From assembly GCA_001600615.1 (NCBI GenBank), contig BCKK01000007.1:186001-250000 (forward strand): a stretch of 64,000 bases of DNA. The letters are read 5' to 3'. Position numbers and translations under genes: made by a program. The notes below the pieces were generated by a model. The model was not told the origin of the DNA. It ran no database searches and saw nothing but the letters and a program-made list of their open reading frames with translations. Below are positions 46,577 to 58,605 of the stretch, piece by piece. Source of the stretch: Dioszegia crocea. Its lineage: Eukaryota; Basidiomycota; Tremellomycetes; Tremellales; Bulleribasidiaceae. The stretch's first letter is position 1. The number at the start of each line of letters is the position of its first letter.

Positions 46577-49500
46577 ATGAAGCGCGGATTCAACCCACCA
46601 GCAGGGAGCAACAACTCGTTCCAGCCACCAGCGGACTGGTCCTCACATCCTTACGCGTCAGCTTATCAAAGTCTATCGACCCCGGCCAACCCTTCTCCGC
46701 TTCATAATTCAGTTCAACCCCAGACATTCGATCCGTATGCTTCGGGTTCTGGTGTCGGCGATAAACGGCCCAGGCTAGGTGGAGATGGAAGTAGTGATGG
46801 AGATGAGTTGGAAGATGGGGATGAGGACGATGATGAAGAGGATGAAGAAGGGGATAAGAAGGATGGGTCGACGGGAGGGGCCAAGAAGAAGGGGAAGGAT
46901 GGGAAGGCAAAGGCGAAGCTGACGAGGGGTTCCAAGTGAGTTGATTAGATCGTTGACTTGGTACTTGCTGACTTTGCAGAGCGTGTATAGCGTAAGTTTC
47001 ACTGTCGGAATGTTCGGACTCTGCTGACCTCCAGGTGCCGGAAGATCAAAATGAGGTGTATACCAGACGCCTCGAGCGGGCCGGGAGGCCCGTGCAAGGT
47101 GAGCTTCTGAGGCATATTTGTTGCCACGGCTTCAGCTCACGCGCCAGCGATGTAAATCAGGAGGCCACGAGTGTATTTTTGAAGAAAGCAACCGAGGCAA
47201 GCGGAGTACGCGGAAGAATGAAGCGCTAGCAGCAAGGATGGGCAAGATGGAAGCTGCCCTGAAGGGCATCGGAGCAGTGAGATTTCTGAGCATCGACGTG
47301 CACTGTGTCATCAGCTGACCTTCAGGCCCTAAGCTCAATCGACCAACCCTCTCTCAACTCATTTTCGACCGCCCTCCACACCAGCGTGACCGAACCCGAC
47401 ACCATCAACCTCATTACATCTTACACTTCCCCGGCTACCATCCCTACTTTAGCCGTAGCGATGAATCGGACATTCATCCACGCCGACACCTTCGTCCAGG
47501 GTTACAATGGCGAAACGAGCGGAGGGATGAGTCATATGGCCCACCCACCTTTATCACCCCGACTCCACTCTCTCCCTGATAATGTTCTGTCGCCACTTGG
47601 TTTACTTGCCGAAGCGAGTTTACAAAATACACAAACGAAAGGAGGGAGATTTGGACGGGCGAGTCCATCAATCCCTGGTGCGCCCGGAATGGGCAGGAAT
47701 GGGAGTAGTCATCTGAGGGAAAATAGTGCGAACAGGGCCATGATGAGTGATGTGAGGGGCGGAGAGGTCAAGGCTGAGGAAGGTGATGAAAGTGGGGAAG
47801 GGAAAGATGAGAGAAGGACGTCGGGTCCCAGTGATAGTGGGCTTGCGAGTCAGAATTACTTTAAGCCTGTGGGTGTGGGAGTGCATGTTGGGCCTCCGGG
47901 AAACAGGGTGAGCTGGGTCGTTAACCCACTTCAGGTAGACCAAACTGACAATTTAGCTGCCTGAGTTGCTTACGATTGTGACTCGGGAAGAGATAAATGA
48001 GCTCTTTAAGCTGTTCTACAATTACAGTACGTTTTTACTCTGCATGACAGACCAAACTTACCTCGCAGTTACTGTCCATGTCCCTCTCATCTATCGAGAG
48101 TTCCACACCCCAGATCTTGTGATTCAGCGATCTCAATTCTTGTGTACAGTGTGAGTTAGGAAATATGCTACAACAGGCAAGACTCAAACTAACCGTACAG
48201 CATATGCGCAATTGCTGCCCGACATTATACGGCCAAGCCTGAATTGCACACTTCCTTATCGGCATATGCCAAACGACTCGCGTTCGAAGTGCCCAGTCGA
48301 GGATATAAAAGCGTTGAAGTGGTCCAGGCGTATCTGCTCTTGGCCCTGTGGACGCTGGGTCCAGAAAAGACGTCAGTTGGGAACTCCTCGAGATAGCGCA
48401 AAAGCTGATAGATCTCAGATTCGAGCAAGATCGAACGTGGATGATGCTAGGGATGGCGATTCGAATGGCGACGGATTTGAATTTGCACCGAAAGAGCGTT
48501 CCGTGTGATTTCGATACGGAAGAAGGTCGAGCAAGGGATTTGGAAGTAAGTTCGCATGCAGCTGAATACGTTTCGTCAGCTTACAATTCTCAGATCATCA
48601 ACAGAGAACGTACCTGGATTCAATGTTTCATCCTAGATCGTTCAATCTCTGCACAAATGGGTAAACCATATACGATCCGAGAGGATTTCATCATTCGCCG
48701 AGCATGCGAAGGACAGTGGCATAATCAACGATTCTCACTCTCGAGTGATCGGGCTCTCGCGGGTTATACGTGCCTGCAGGTGGTTATGAGTCGTGCGATC
48801 GACAGTATCTACAGTAGTACTTCAACATTCAATGGTCTAAGGACTGATGCGGATTGTAAGTCCACCAGAAGGGTTGGAGCTGATTGTGGTAGATATGATG
48901 ATTGTTCGATCGGCGCATGAGGAATTGAGACGTTGGATGACTGATTGGAATACACCCAAGAGGTACGCTGCGGGGCGGGATTTCACTTCTCTGGGGAAGT
49001 ACAAGCTGACCTAAAAGTGAAATGGATCTGCCAGCGCATTTTGAATGGGACTCCCGAGCCCAATTTTATTACGCCTACCATTCTCTTGTGCTATATTCGT
49101 TCGGTCTCGAGAATGCTCTCGAGGTGAGTTGGGTCGGTTTCAAGGTGAAAGTGTATCAAAATCGGGCCATACTTACACCTCAGCGCTCCCGAATGGATAT
49201 CTCATTCTTCCTTGCGAATGTCTACGAGGCCGCAACGAAAGTCTGCACAATTGTCAAGGATACATTTGTGCCTTCTGGTTATTTGAGATATGTCCCCGAC
49301 ACAAACTTCGTCATGTGTTCTTATGCGGTGAGTTAGGAAGCTACGAACATTTTTGCAAATAGCTCACACCACCAGCTGCTTTCCCTTCTCAAACTCCTTA
49401 AGCCGGAATTGCGGACATACCATGATTCAGAAGAAGCAATCTTCAAACTAGTCTCGTAAGCTTCATCTCCACTCTCGTCATGCCGCCGAAGTCAGTTCCA

Positions 49501-50385
49501 AGCTTACACCCCCTTAGGGAAATGGCAGACCACCTAGAAGAATGCGCCACCGACCCCTCACACCAACCTGCCATCTACTCAGCCTTCATCCGTGAGATTG
49601 TACGCAAAACCAAAGAAGCGCGCAATCCCGCTCAATCCCGACAACCCTCACGCCCCTCATCACCCGGTCGAACAGGCATGATGAATGGTACGATCGATCC
49701 TGCTCTCACCAAGGGAAACCAAGTCTCTTCGGGATTGAACGGGATGACGGCAATTGCCCAGGCTCACGCCTCGGCCAACACTACCAATAATACCGCGAAT
49801 GAAGGGGTGTATGATCCGGCATTGATGAATGAGGATAATTGGAATGGGGATGAGCCAGCACATTTTACATATATCCCTCAAGGAGGTGATATGATGTGAG
49901 TCCTAAGTTCCTTACCGTCCTTGGAGCGGACAATAAGCTGATCAAATCCAGGATCTTACCTTCCGCAGCTGGACCATCTGAATCACTCCAAAACTCCCCT
50001 TCGGCAACATACATGTCCCACTTCCCAAATTCATCCGCCTACCCTCCTTCCGCCGCTGGATCAGGACCAGGTGCACCCCCGGCATCTACTGCCCTTAGTC
50101 AATCTGGATGGGCAGAGTATATGCCTACATTCATGTCGTCTGATGGGTTTGATGGGTGGGATGGAAGTATGCTTTTACCTGGATTTGGACGGGGGCAAAT
50201 TACGCTCAGTGGGGGGTTGTTGCATTCGCAATTTGGGAGTGGGATCATGTGAGCTTCCTGTTCTATGTCCGACTCAGATCAATAGGGCGCTAAGCTGATA
50301 ATGTAGTACTCCTGCTCAACATACGCCGTCGCAATCTAGAGCTGGGAGTAGGCAGGCTAGTCGTGCGGCGTCACCTACGGCTTGA
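46577..50385 (+). CDS. Zn2Cys6 fungal transcription factor
   Basis: The acidic N-terminal 120 residues (GDELEDGDEDDDEEDEEGDKK) precede a basic KAKAKLTRGSK and the Zn2Cys6 cluster ACIACRKIKMRC ... GPCKRCKSGGHECIF (six Cys, correct spacing). The cluster is spread over four exons, including a 12-nt microexon (46980-46991) that supplies the ACIA residues. A short dimerisation helix (NEALAARMGKMEAALKGI) follows. The middle contains the fungal-specific transcription factor domain: LTIVTREEINELFKLFYN, VPLIYREFHTPD, AYLLLALWTLGP, MLGMAIRMATDLNLHRKS, TWIQCFILDRSISAQMGKP. The C-terminus is Ser/Pro-rich with a Trp/Gly patch (SQSGWAEYMPTF). More than twelve introns. It resembles the PrtT-like group in layout; target genes unknown. 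Confidence 0.88.
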
Positions 50386-50532
50386 ATGTAGGGGAGTGAT
50401 GTAATGTATGTATGAAGCACAGCCCGAGTGGTAATCTGTCGGACGGTCTTGTGCTAGGCTCAGCTACGCAGTCTTGGAAGATGCATCTCGTAGGATGCAT
50501 ATCGCTACTTCCGAGATATCTCAAACCATGCA

Positions 50533-52605
50533 TCATTGCTTTGGCGAATCGACATCCGCAAAAGCCACCTCGCGTGGTAATCTGAATGAAAGACAGTACA
50601 TGTCCTTATTGGGCGCAACGGAGCGGACGAGATGTAAGTTGTAACCCTCCATATCGGCTCGGAGGGGATGTCCAAGGTATTCTTCCGCCCTCTGCAGAGT
50701 CAGCTAAGGGCCAGTGCTAAGAGGGGAATTTATCAACTGACCATGTTGATATCCTTTTCTGCCCCCGCCCGCTCCATCTCCCTAGTGAAGCAATGTACAT
50801 GCACCATTGGCATTTTCCCTTCTGCCCTCTTATACCCTTCATCCCGACCTGCAGCTTCCAAAGCCCGATAAGAACCTCTGAACGCATCGAGAAATGTCAA
50901 TGCTGAATCGGGCAAGTTCATCACGAAGTGATCTACTTCTTGTCTGCTTTCTGGTTCAGCAGGGGCGGGAGGTGTGAGTGGGATTGTGGAGGTAGATGTG
51001 TCGGGTTGGGTATTCCGAGCCAATCTCGCGGCTTTTTCTCGTTGTTTTCGGGATTGGGGAATGGAGACGGGTGGGAAGGGGGAGTTCCAGACACGAAGGG
51101 GAGCGTAGTGGATAAATGCCCGACCGTCCATTTCGGTCACTCTCAGATTGTCTTCGACCTAAGTCAATCAGCTCAATCCTGCTGATTGTTAACCCAAGAC
51201 TTACCTTGTTCTTCTCCCGATTGACAGTCATCCACTTTACGCCCTCTGGATTTAAATCATTCCCTAGGACTCTACATCCCTTCTTGGCAGCTGGAACGGC
51301 GAAAGGTCCAACACCAGCCATGACGTCCGCTACGACCTCTCCGGGCTGGAAGAGGGAGACAAGTCGCTCATGTTCGTTTTGCAGTCGGGAGTTCCAGTAG
51401 ACGGTCTGGAAGTCTAGTGTAAAGGTACACCCTGCTTCGCTCTATCGATTTCAGCTTGTCATCCTGTCATTGGCGGCAGGTGATGAATTGTAAGCTGTGA
51501 TAGAGTTGGACTTACCACTGTCGCTACGAAGTCAGGCTCTCCAGCTAATACCTCCATCGCGAAGAAGCGGTAGGTGGTATGTATCGTTGATAGCTTATTG
51601 ACAATCGTTCGTAGATTTGGGTTCTTCTACGTGGATATCAGCTTTGGCCTTGCGAGTGCATCTGAAGACTCACGTCGAGGAGAACCCGTCCAATTAGGTG
51701 TTTGTATGGTAACCACTCGTCCTTCAGGTTTACATGACCTACCTCGTCAGCTTCGTCTTCCAATTTCGAGGGAGTACATGAGCATACCTATATGACCCGT
51801 TTGTGTATACGAAGATGGAGCATCTTCATTCCCCAGATCCGGCAAGATAGCATTCAAGACCTCCGCTGAGAAGCAGAGTTAATCTCTGGACCCGCTTGAC
51901 TAGAGTTAGAGAAACTTACAAGCACTCCAAAAGCCGTAATCAAGCTCCACAGTATCCTTTTCGTATCCTTTAGCATTCGCTGCTATAAACTCGCGAGTGA
52001 CAGCTGGTAAATGATCTTGGAAGCCTCAGCTCGGATTTCTCCCATCATCGTAGAAAGTGCAGAACTCACCTTCCGATTCCACTCTTAGTCTGATCAGTCT
52101 ATCGTTGCTATCAGGCACTGGGAGTACTGCGACCATACGCCGGATATCCAATAGCTGCCTGGTCGAATATCAGCTGCTGGGTCTGGTGTGCCCCGAGACC
52201 AAAGTGATTAGCTCACCCTGATATCGTCGGATGCCGCTTGATTTCAGCTACCTTCGCCGCATCCACTCGGATGGCAATAATTGGTATTCTCTTGACGAAT
52301 GCGGATTGATCCAACGTCTGCATACCCTTCAATCCAGATAAGCGAGCTCGGGGTGCGAGTGATGGTGCAGCAGGTGGGCGTTGGGTAGCGGCGGAGGTCG
52401 AGCTCGAGGCGAACGCGGATGCTTGGGCCGACATTGTTCTTCCGAGTCTGGCCAAGGGGGCGATTCTTCTTGTGTTGATTATTGAGCTGATGGGGCGTAG
52501 AGTGAGTGCGAGGCGCATATAGCGGATTGTGGTAGACGAAATGAGAAACAAAAGCAGTATTAGCTGTTGAAATTTCAGTTGATGCATGGATTCGGATGCC
52601 GGCAT
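50533..52605 (-). CDS. TRM5: tRNA (guanine-37-N1)-methyltransferase TRM5
   Basis: Methylates G37 next to the anticodon to prevent frameshifting, using S-adenosylmethionine. N-terminal D1 region: [31 protein letters not shown]. Then [17 protein letters not shown] and [19 protein letters not shown] text. Catalytic fold: [40 protein letters not shown] (SAM site), [13 protein letters not shown] and the [13 protein letters not shown] motif. The end is [18 protein letters not shown] at 50533. Three in-frame starts are possible: 52605, 52518 (a presequence-like [18 protein letters not shown]) and 52434 (MSAQ). This is consistent with mitochondrial and cytosolic or nuclear forms, as known for yeast Trm5. 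Confidence 0.94.
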
Positions 52606-52846
52606 GCGCTGGATTGACCGTGCCTGGCCAGGATATGGTCCATGGTACGACCTCTGAAGCAGCTGCTAAAGCTTGGAGCTGGAGCTGTCTGGACCACACG
52701 AGGAGTTGCCGGACCGTACAGCAGCAGAAATTGTACATTATTGGCCGAAGCTCGACATACACCCTGATCGCTCCGCCATCAGATGATCTCGTTCCAGAAG
52801 AACAGTCTCATCGGTGTGGTGGTATCGTAGGAACGACGTAGCTAGG

Positions 52847-53978
52847 CTACCATCCCGGCCCATTCTTGAGATGCTCAATCTCCTCTGGCGTACTCTGCCT
52901 TCCCAGCGCCTCATTCCGACTGGGATATCGACCAAACTTCTCCAATACTTCGCCTGGTATATTAGCCCAAGTGTCCCAGCCTGTCTAGCAAGAACAGCTC
53001 ACGATGTTTCCCCTCGAAGGCTGCTATTCTCTTTACGCCCTCCCTTTCCGTATCGGACATACAAGCGGCGAGCCGTCTCTCAAGGAGTGAAGCAAAGAAT
53101 TCGTGGTCGCTTAGCTTCTCGCTATGCATCACTGCCAAGATCAGCTTGTCTAGCATCAAACACTGTCAAGACTCACGAGGCATATACAGCCACATTGCTC
53201 GACCAAAGTTCGAGACTAGACCTATCAGCTCTGGAGGGTACTGAGGGTGTATCTCAACTCACACTCGTCCCGCTGACCAACCCTCTTATCTCCGAGATAA
53301 GTCCTAGCCAGTGCCGCAGCCTTGGGGTCATAATCATTGTAAACCTGACCTTCAGCTAAGGTCCCCCATAGGCTCACCTTGGCAGCTTCATCCCCACGGA
53401 AGATATTTCTGGGGATCTGATCCAGCAGCAAGACGACAGACACGGCATCTTCTGGTGTAGTCACGAGCTTGTCGAGCTCATCCGTACTCATGCCTCCAGC
53501 TTCAATCATCGCTGGGCCGTACTTGTCACTGAACATCAGCTTGGTCGTACTTGACGGATATACCTGCACAGCTTATCAATAGCGGGATCAGTCGAAAACC
53601 ATCGCTTGTATGTGTCTGGCGATACTGGCTGATCGTGCTGCTGAGGCACACCCTGCAGCCACCAATCGTGCAGATCGGCGAGCAAGGGGCGGGTCAAAGC
53701 TTTCTGAGTTGAGAAGCTCCGGACGATAGTAGACATCATGTCTGGCTGTAAGAGTCAGCTAAAGCCAAGTGGGTGAACCGCGGTCTGTGGCCTGCATCTC
53801 AGGCGATGTCCGCCAAGGATCGGGGGGATCGTCAATATGGGCGGGATGTCTTGACAGAGGGCGGACTGACGTTGATGATCAAAGTAGCTAGGGCACCGAT
53901 GACGATCGCTCCGAATGCTATGATGTACGCAGTCCTATCGCGAGATATGACCTTGCCGCTGTCAGAAGCTTGAGTCAT
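52847..53978 (-). CDS. DUF924-family protein with N-terminal membrane anchor
   Basis: Exons join from ATG 53978 (MTQASDSGKV) through a hydrophobic segment (IIAFGAIVIGALATLII), then PDMMSTIVRSFSTQKALT, LHDWWLQGVPQ, DTYKRWFSTDPAIDKLC, YGPAMIEAGG, LLLDQIPRNIFRGDEAAK and VYNDYDPKAAALA. The later part is SRTLVEQCGYMPR-like text, FFASLLERRLAACMSDTERE, AFEGKHREVLEKFGRYPSRNEALGRQSTPEE and a stop at 52847. The DQIPRNIFRG and FGRYPSRN motifs define DUF924 (tetratricopeptide-like, unknown function, shared with bacteria). Bacterial members are about 190 residues; the anchor exon is extra. Choosing the shorter ORF start at 53739 would lose the anchor. Confidence 0.82.
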
Positions 53979-54475
53979 ACAGCCGAGACGGCTTGCAAGC
54001 GAGGTGCACTGGTGCGGGAACCGGGTTGATTCAAGATTGGTTTAGGGAAATATCAGGCTTTGACCTCTCGAAGTTGTCTATGTGCGGACCGGGTAAAATG
54101 GAACGATATGGCCTCTGATTGATGATCTGAGGCGACCTGTGAAGGCCAGCTTGTTGCGAAGAGCTGTCAGATGGTTGTGAGTAGGTGGAGTGCGAATGCG
54201 TTTAGCCGCAGTGCAGATTTTGAAACCTGTCAACTCCATTCTACACCCATCCTCCCATCTCTAAAGATGCTCTCCGCCTAATGCCATCCTCGCGAATAGC
54301 GTACACCCTTCTCACATCATCTACATCACCGCAAGCGCAATCCCAGCGCAGCTCCCGAATTTGTATACCTCGAATACGCCCTACCTGCCTCGCAATCTCG
54401 CTATTCTTCGGATCAGTCCCCATCATCCTCCTCATCTTATCTCTGCTAGTCTACATCACTCCCGGTAGTCAGCTC
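53979..54475. promoter_or_regulatory. Divergent promoter, DUF924 and PPX1 genes
   Basis: About 500 bp. The PPX1 frame is open back to an ATG at 54281, which would add a hydrophobic stretch atypical for this enzyme. Confidence 0.35.
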
Positions 54476-56145
54476 ATGCGCCCTTGCCTCCCATTCGCTC
54501 TGAACCGTATCTCAACTACCGCTCATAATCGTCTCAGCTGTCCCCTCCGAGTTCCATCCAATCTCACTTCCACTTATCATCCCACAACATCCATCACCCG
54601 CCCTTACACCATGACTACCCCTGTTAACACAGCTGCGCCCATCCCGGAGAAGGAAAACAGGCCTCCTGTGACTAGTGCCGAAGTCAAAGCTGCAGCAAGT
54701 GACAACACAGCCAAGGAACCCATACAGACCGGCGCAGAGATGGGGAGGTTAGCGGGATTTCTAGAGAGTCAAAAGACCGAATTTCTGGCGGATCTAACAG
54801 CGGGGAACGCAAAGGGATGGATCATGGTCATGGGCAATGAAGCTGGAGGTGAGTCATCCTCAGGAACTTGCTAATGCCAGACCTCGACTCTTTGGCCTCG
54901 TCAATAGCCTACGCTCAACTCGCTTCATCCCTCCTGGGCCTTCGCGTCGTTCCCCTCTCCCTCACTCCCGCTTCACTCATGTCCCTCCGACCAGAGAACA
55001 TCCTCGTCTTCAAAAACGCAAACATCCCGCTATCGGCACTGCTCCACCCCGAGTCTCTACCCGTCCCTACATCAGACTTGACCGGTCTAGGCGTCCGTTT
55101 CGCCCTCGTCGACCACAACCGACTCTTGCCAGAGTTCAATCCTGGCGGAAGCGCGGACGGCCTTGTTCAAGCCATCATTGATCACCATGATGACGAGGGT
55201 CTGTACCGCGATGCCGAAATCCGGGTGATTCAGGTGCCAACGGGTAGCGCGTCTAGTCTGGTCACTAAACACTTTATGCCACAATGGCAGGCGGCGCTAT
55301 CGGGACCTGCAGGCCAAGCGGGCTCGCCTATCCCAAATGAGCTTGCCATGCTTCTCCTTTCGGCGCAACTGATCGACACCCACGGTCTGAAGAACAAGGA
55401 GGGAGGAAAAGCTACACCGGCAGATTACGAAGCTGCCGCTTTCCTCTATCCCTTGACACCCTGGGCGGCTTCATCCTCCGTACAGGCGTCATCTCTCTCC
55501 ACCTCCATCCCTGCGCCACTAAAGGAGCAGAACGACTTGCTGGCCACGGCTAAGTTCAACGTCTCTTACCTATCTACACACGATCTTCTCCTCCGCGACT
55601 ACAAAGAATACACCCTACCTACCGCCTCGTCCGCTTTCCCTAATCTCCGCGTCGGTCTCTCTACCGTCCCGCTCGGCCTCAAAGATTGGCTAGAGAAAGA
55701 GGGCGATTGGCCAACATACCTAACGGCGGCAGACAAATTCACGGAGGAGCGGAAACTGGATATTGAAGGCGTCTTGACTACATTCAAGAGTAAGAAGGGG
55801 AATTCAAAGCGAGAGTTGTTGCTTTTGGTACGGGTTGGAGGGGCACTTGATGACGCAGCGGCCAAAAAAGTGATGGCGGAGTTGGAAGTGGGTTTGGCGG
55901 CGAATGAGGAATTAGGGTTGGAACCATGGGAGAAGAAAGGGTGGAAGCGGTTCTTGAAGCGGGAGAAGAGGGAAGGGCTGGATGGCGAGAATCGGTATGG
56001 ACGAGTCTGGACACAAGGGAATGCGGGAGCTACGAGGAAGAAGGTGGCGCCGATTATGGTGAGTCTAAATATTCGCAGCGAGAACTGCCGTCGAATTGGC
56101 AGGAGTTGATGATGTCAGCGGGACTTGGTGGCCAAGCTACAGTAA
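54476..56145 (+). CDS. PPX1: Exopolyphosphatase, DHH/DHHA2 type
   Basis: Releases phosphate from the ends of inorganic polyphosphate. Exons 54476-54848, 54881-56058 and 56119-56145. Motifs: MVMGNEAGDLDSLASSIAYA (metal site, split by a 32-nt intron), VRFALVDHNRL, IIDHHDDEGLY (DHH), LLLSAQLIDTHGL, and in the C-terminal DHHA2 part WPTYLTAADKFTEERKLDIE and VGGALDDAAAKKV. The last exon is RDLVAKLQ; the acceptor after a GTTGATGATGTCAG branch fits this genome's pattern. From 54476 the protein is 525 residues, with 45 Arg/Ser/Thr-rich, acid-free residues resembling a mitochondrial presequence. From Met 54611 it is 480. Yeast PPX1 is about 400. Confidence 0.92.
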
Positions 56146-56284
56146 AGGCTGCCATGTGCCTTCAGATGAGCTGGTCAACCTCTGATCCCGACGACTGCTT
56201 TTTAGAAACTTTGGAAACACTAGATGGATATAACTATAATGACATTGGTAAACTCTCTATTTGATTCTACTATCTACATGGCTT

Positions 56285-57778
56285 TCATTGTCCCTTCTTC
56301 TCACATTCAGACTGATGTCCACCATCAAATACCCAATCCGCCCGTTGACACTCTCGAGAGCAGTATATTCCCCAATCACACCCTGTACATCTGTAGCGAA
56401 CATCGACATAAGGATTGATACACCTGTTATCTGTCAGCTTGGGTCACACTTAAGAGGTGTTAGGCGAGGGGGAAGCTCACCATCTACACAGGATCTTCCC
56501 GTCATGCATTCCCCTCATCATTTCCTTTGGCCTGTTCTTATCCCACCATTCCCTCCTTGTAATCTTATGCCAGACCTGCTGCTTCTTATACGGGTTGTCG
56601 GTGGACGTGTTAGTATACTTGAACCCGTGCCTTTGGCATAGCTTGATACACGCCTCATTGCCCTTTACTGGGTCGCACTAAGCCATCAGCTATCGTCGGC
56701 CAGCCAGCGGTCTCATATAGCTTGTACATACCTTCAACTCGAGACAGCCCACCTCCTCCATCGCAAATCTCACCACTTCGGCAAATGCCTCACCCATGAT
56801 CCCTCGACCCCATAGCTGAGGATGTATCTCAAAGAACAGCGTACCGACCAGTTCAGCCGAAGCCGTCTGATCGAATGAAGGCTGAGTGAAGACTTTGCGA
56901 GATTTAGGGAGGAGGTTGGATGTGGGGTAATTTGAGAGTCCAAGGGCAATATTACCTGGTATGTCAGCTTTGTCATCGTTCTCAGCTTATCGATTTGACC
57001 CCCAGCTTACCAATATATCCCTCAGCATCCTTGATCCTATTCCCCAGCTTCAACTTGAGTCCATTCCCCACTTCCACGCTTTGCGGATCCTTCATCGTAA
57101 TGGCAAAGACGTGAAGCTCTCTGCATTGCGAAGGACGATCTTCGGTGGATGCACGAGGTATACTCGACCGGATATACCTCTCCAAAAAGGCATCCCGGAT
57201 GATGAGCTCGTGCGGTGAGCCGTACAGTTGAGTTCGCTGGACGATTGGTTCGGTTTTTATGCGCTTGATGGCGTCTAGATCGGTGGAGACTACTTGGCGG
57301 AGGAGGAGGCGAGGAGTTTCGAGGATCAGGGAGGCGCAAGAAGGGGTGAGAAATGTGGAGAGCTGGGTTTTGTACTGCAATATCAGTTTTGAGTCCTGCA
57401 CAAGTCTCTGCTAACTCACCGAGGCATTAAGAATCCCGTATGAGGGTATAGACTCCACAGAGCGATCAGGACGCAGCTCTTTTGCCCAGCGCTCAGCTTC
57501 CTCCGGCGTTTCGGGCGGCGCAGGTGGAAGATCAATCACAACAGGTCCAGCCTGAAAAACTTCAGTTTTAGGTCAACTCCGTGGGGAATTCGGGCACAGA
57601 CCTTTTTCTTCTTCTTGACAGGCTGCCTTTTGACGCTCAAGCTCTCGGATGATCGGAAGTCAGGCTGAGCAGAGTCCGGCACCCCTTCGACCGGATCGTG
57701 AAGGCGAAGAAGATCCAGCCCAGCGAGCTGAGCAGCGGTCCCGCCGGCGTCTCCAGGCGCTTTCGTCGTCTGATTCAT
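56285..57778 (-). CDS. GNAT acetyltransferase fused to a MYND zinc finger
   Basis: Spliced minus-strand gene. The N-terminus MNQTTKAPGDAGG is followed by a Lys-rich run (VKKKKK), VVIDLPPAPPETPEEAERW, then a GNAT domain of the RimJ type: LILETPRLLLRQVVSTDLDAI, AEGYIGNIALGLS, VGTLFFEIHPQLWGRGIMGEAF, EVVRFAMEEVGC and NEACIKLCQRHGFKY. The last exon, in frame through a clean intron, adds CRWCINPYVDVRYRCTGC, YCSRECQRADW and HQSECEKKG. This is a MYND finger (C-x2-C, C-x2-C, YCS-x2-C, H-x3-C). It would thus acetylate a small-molecule or N-terminal substrate and bind a proline-rich partner; both roles are inferred. Confidence 0.85.
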
Positions 57779-58605
57779 ATTGACTGCATTATCGATACCG
57801 GTGACTGTCAGGTCTGAGCAAGACAGGCATTTACTGATATCGGATATAATAAGGCAGAAAGCAAAAACGTTTGAGAGCTTGTGCGCATACCGTTGACTCG
57901 GCAGCCAATCAGGGATCGACATCTGGCTAGATGTTTCATCGTGTTTCATATCAATTCTGCCTCTCTTCATTGCCCCCTCGTATTTCCCGCTTTGTCTGTC
58001 TTGGTGCGCAGTACCCCAGAGAGAAGACAATCCTCAAGATAGAGACACTAATAAAAGTTCTTGGTCTTGTAGGACGCCCCGCTCCTTCACACCACGATTC
58101 CGTAATGCAAGGCGCAGACGCACGTCAATGGGGCCATGAAGAGCAGGTGGTTGGCGCATCAGCCCGCAATTTTGGATCTTAGGCCGAGAGAATGGTGTCA
58201 TGGGAATTTTCGGTGTCGGGCTGGAAACGACGTACGATGATGGAGTCGAACTCTCCGACGTCGGATAGGATGTCTTCGGAGTCGGCAGGAGGGGTGGTGA
58301 GTCGGTGTACTCGGGTACTTATGAATGCTGGCGCCTTCTTCTCGGGTGCTGCGGCTGGCATCCTGACAGGGAGGTTGTGTTACTGATGTGATGCGACAGC
58401 ATACAGTGCAGAGCGAAAGATGGTCATTTGGGGGCGGATGGTCGTTCCGGCGGCTTTGCAGAATCTGCATGATGTGGCGCGTTTCAAATTTCGCCCATAC
58501 CTCTCTTTCCTTTCTGACCTTCACCGCAACATACGTCACTAAGCCAGTTCTGAACAGCTATATATATACACTCTACACTATCCTACAAGTACTCGCCCTC
58601 AAAGC
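57779..58605. other. Intergenic, GNAT-MYND upstream region and doubtful small ORF
   Basis: About 830 bp between two minus-strand genes. The only candidate gene is the 60-codon ORF at 58179-58361, listed separately. TATATATA at 58560-58567 is AT-rich 3' sequence of the next gene or a promoter element. Confidence 0.35.
58179..58361 (-). CDS. Possible small protein (60 aa)
   Basis: ATG at 58361, one exon, stop at 58179. The sequence is Ala/Lys-rich at the start, then acidic (DSEDILSDVGEFDSIIVRRF). Composition looks protein-like and it sits alone in an 830-bp gap, with a TATA-like run about 200 bp upstream. No family recognised; it could be chance. Confidence 0.3.
   Translation of the reverse strand: MPAAAPEKKAPAFISTRVHRLTTPPADSEDILSDVGEFDSIIVRRFQPDTENSHDTILSA

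Noticed and set aside
54281..54475. PPX1 start at 54281
   Set aside because: It adds a hydrophobic segment not expected for this enzyme, and later Met codons give sensible N-termini.
56119..56264. PPX1 reading through to 56264 with a 44-nt intron
   Set aside because: That intron lacks a branch box; the 60-nt intron has one and yields a natural short C-terminus.
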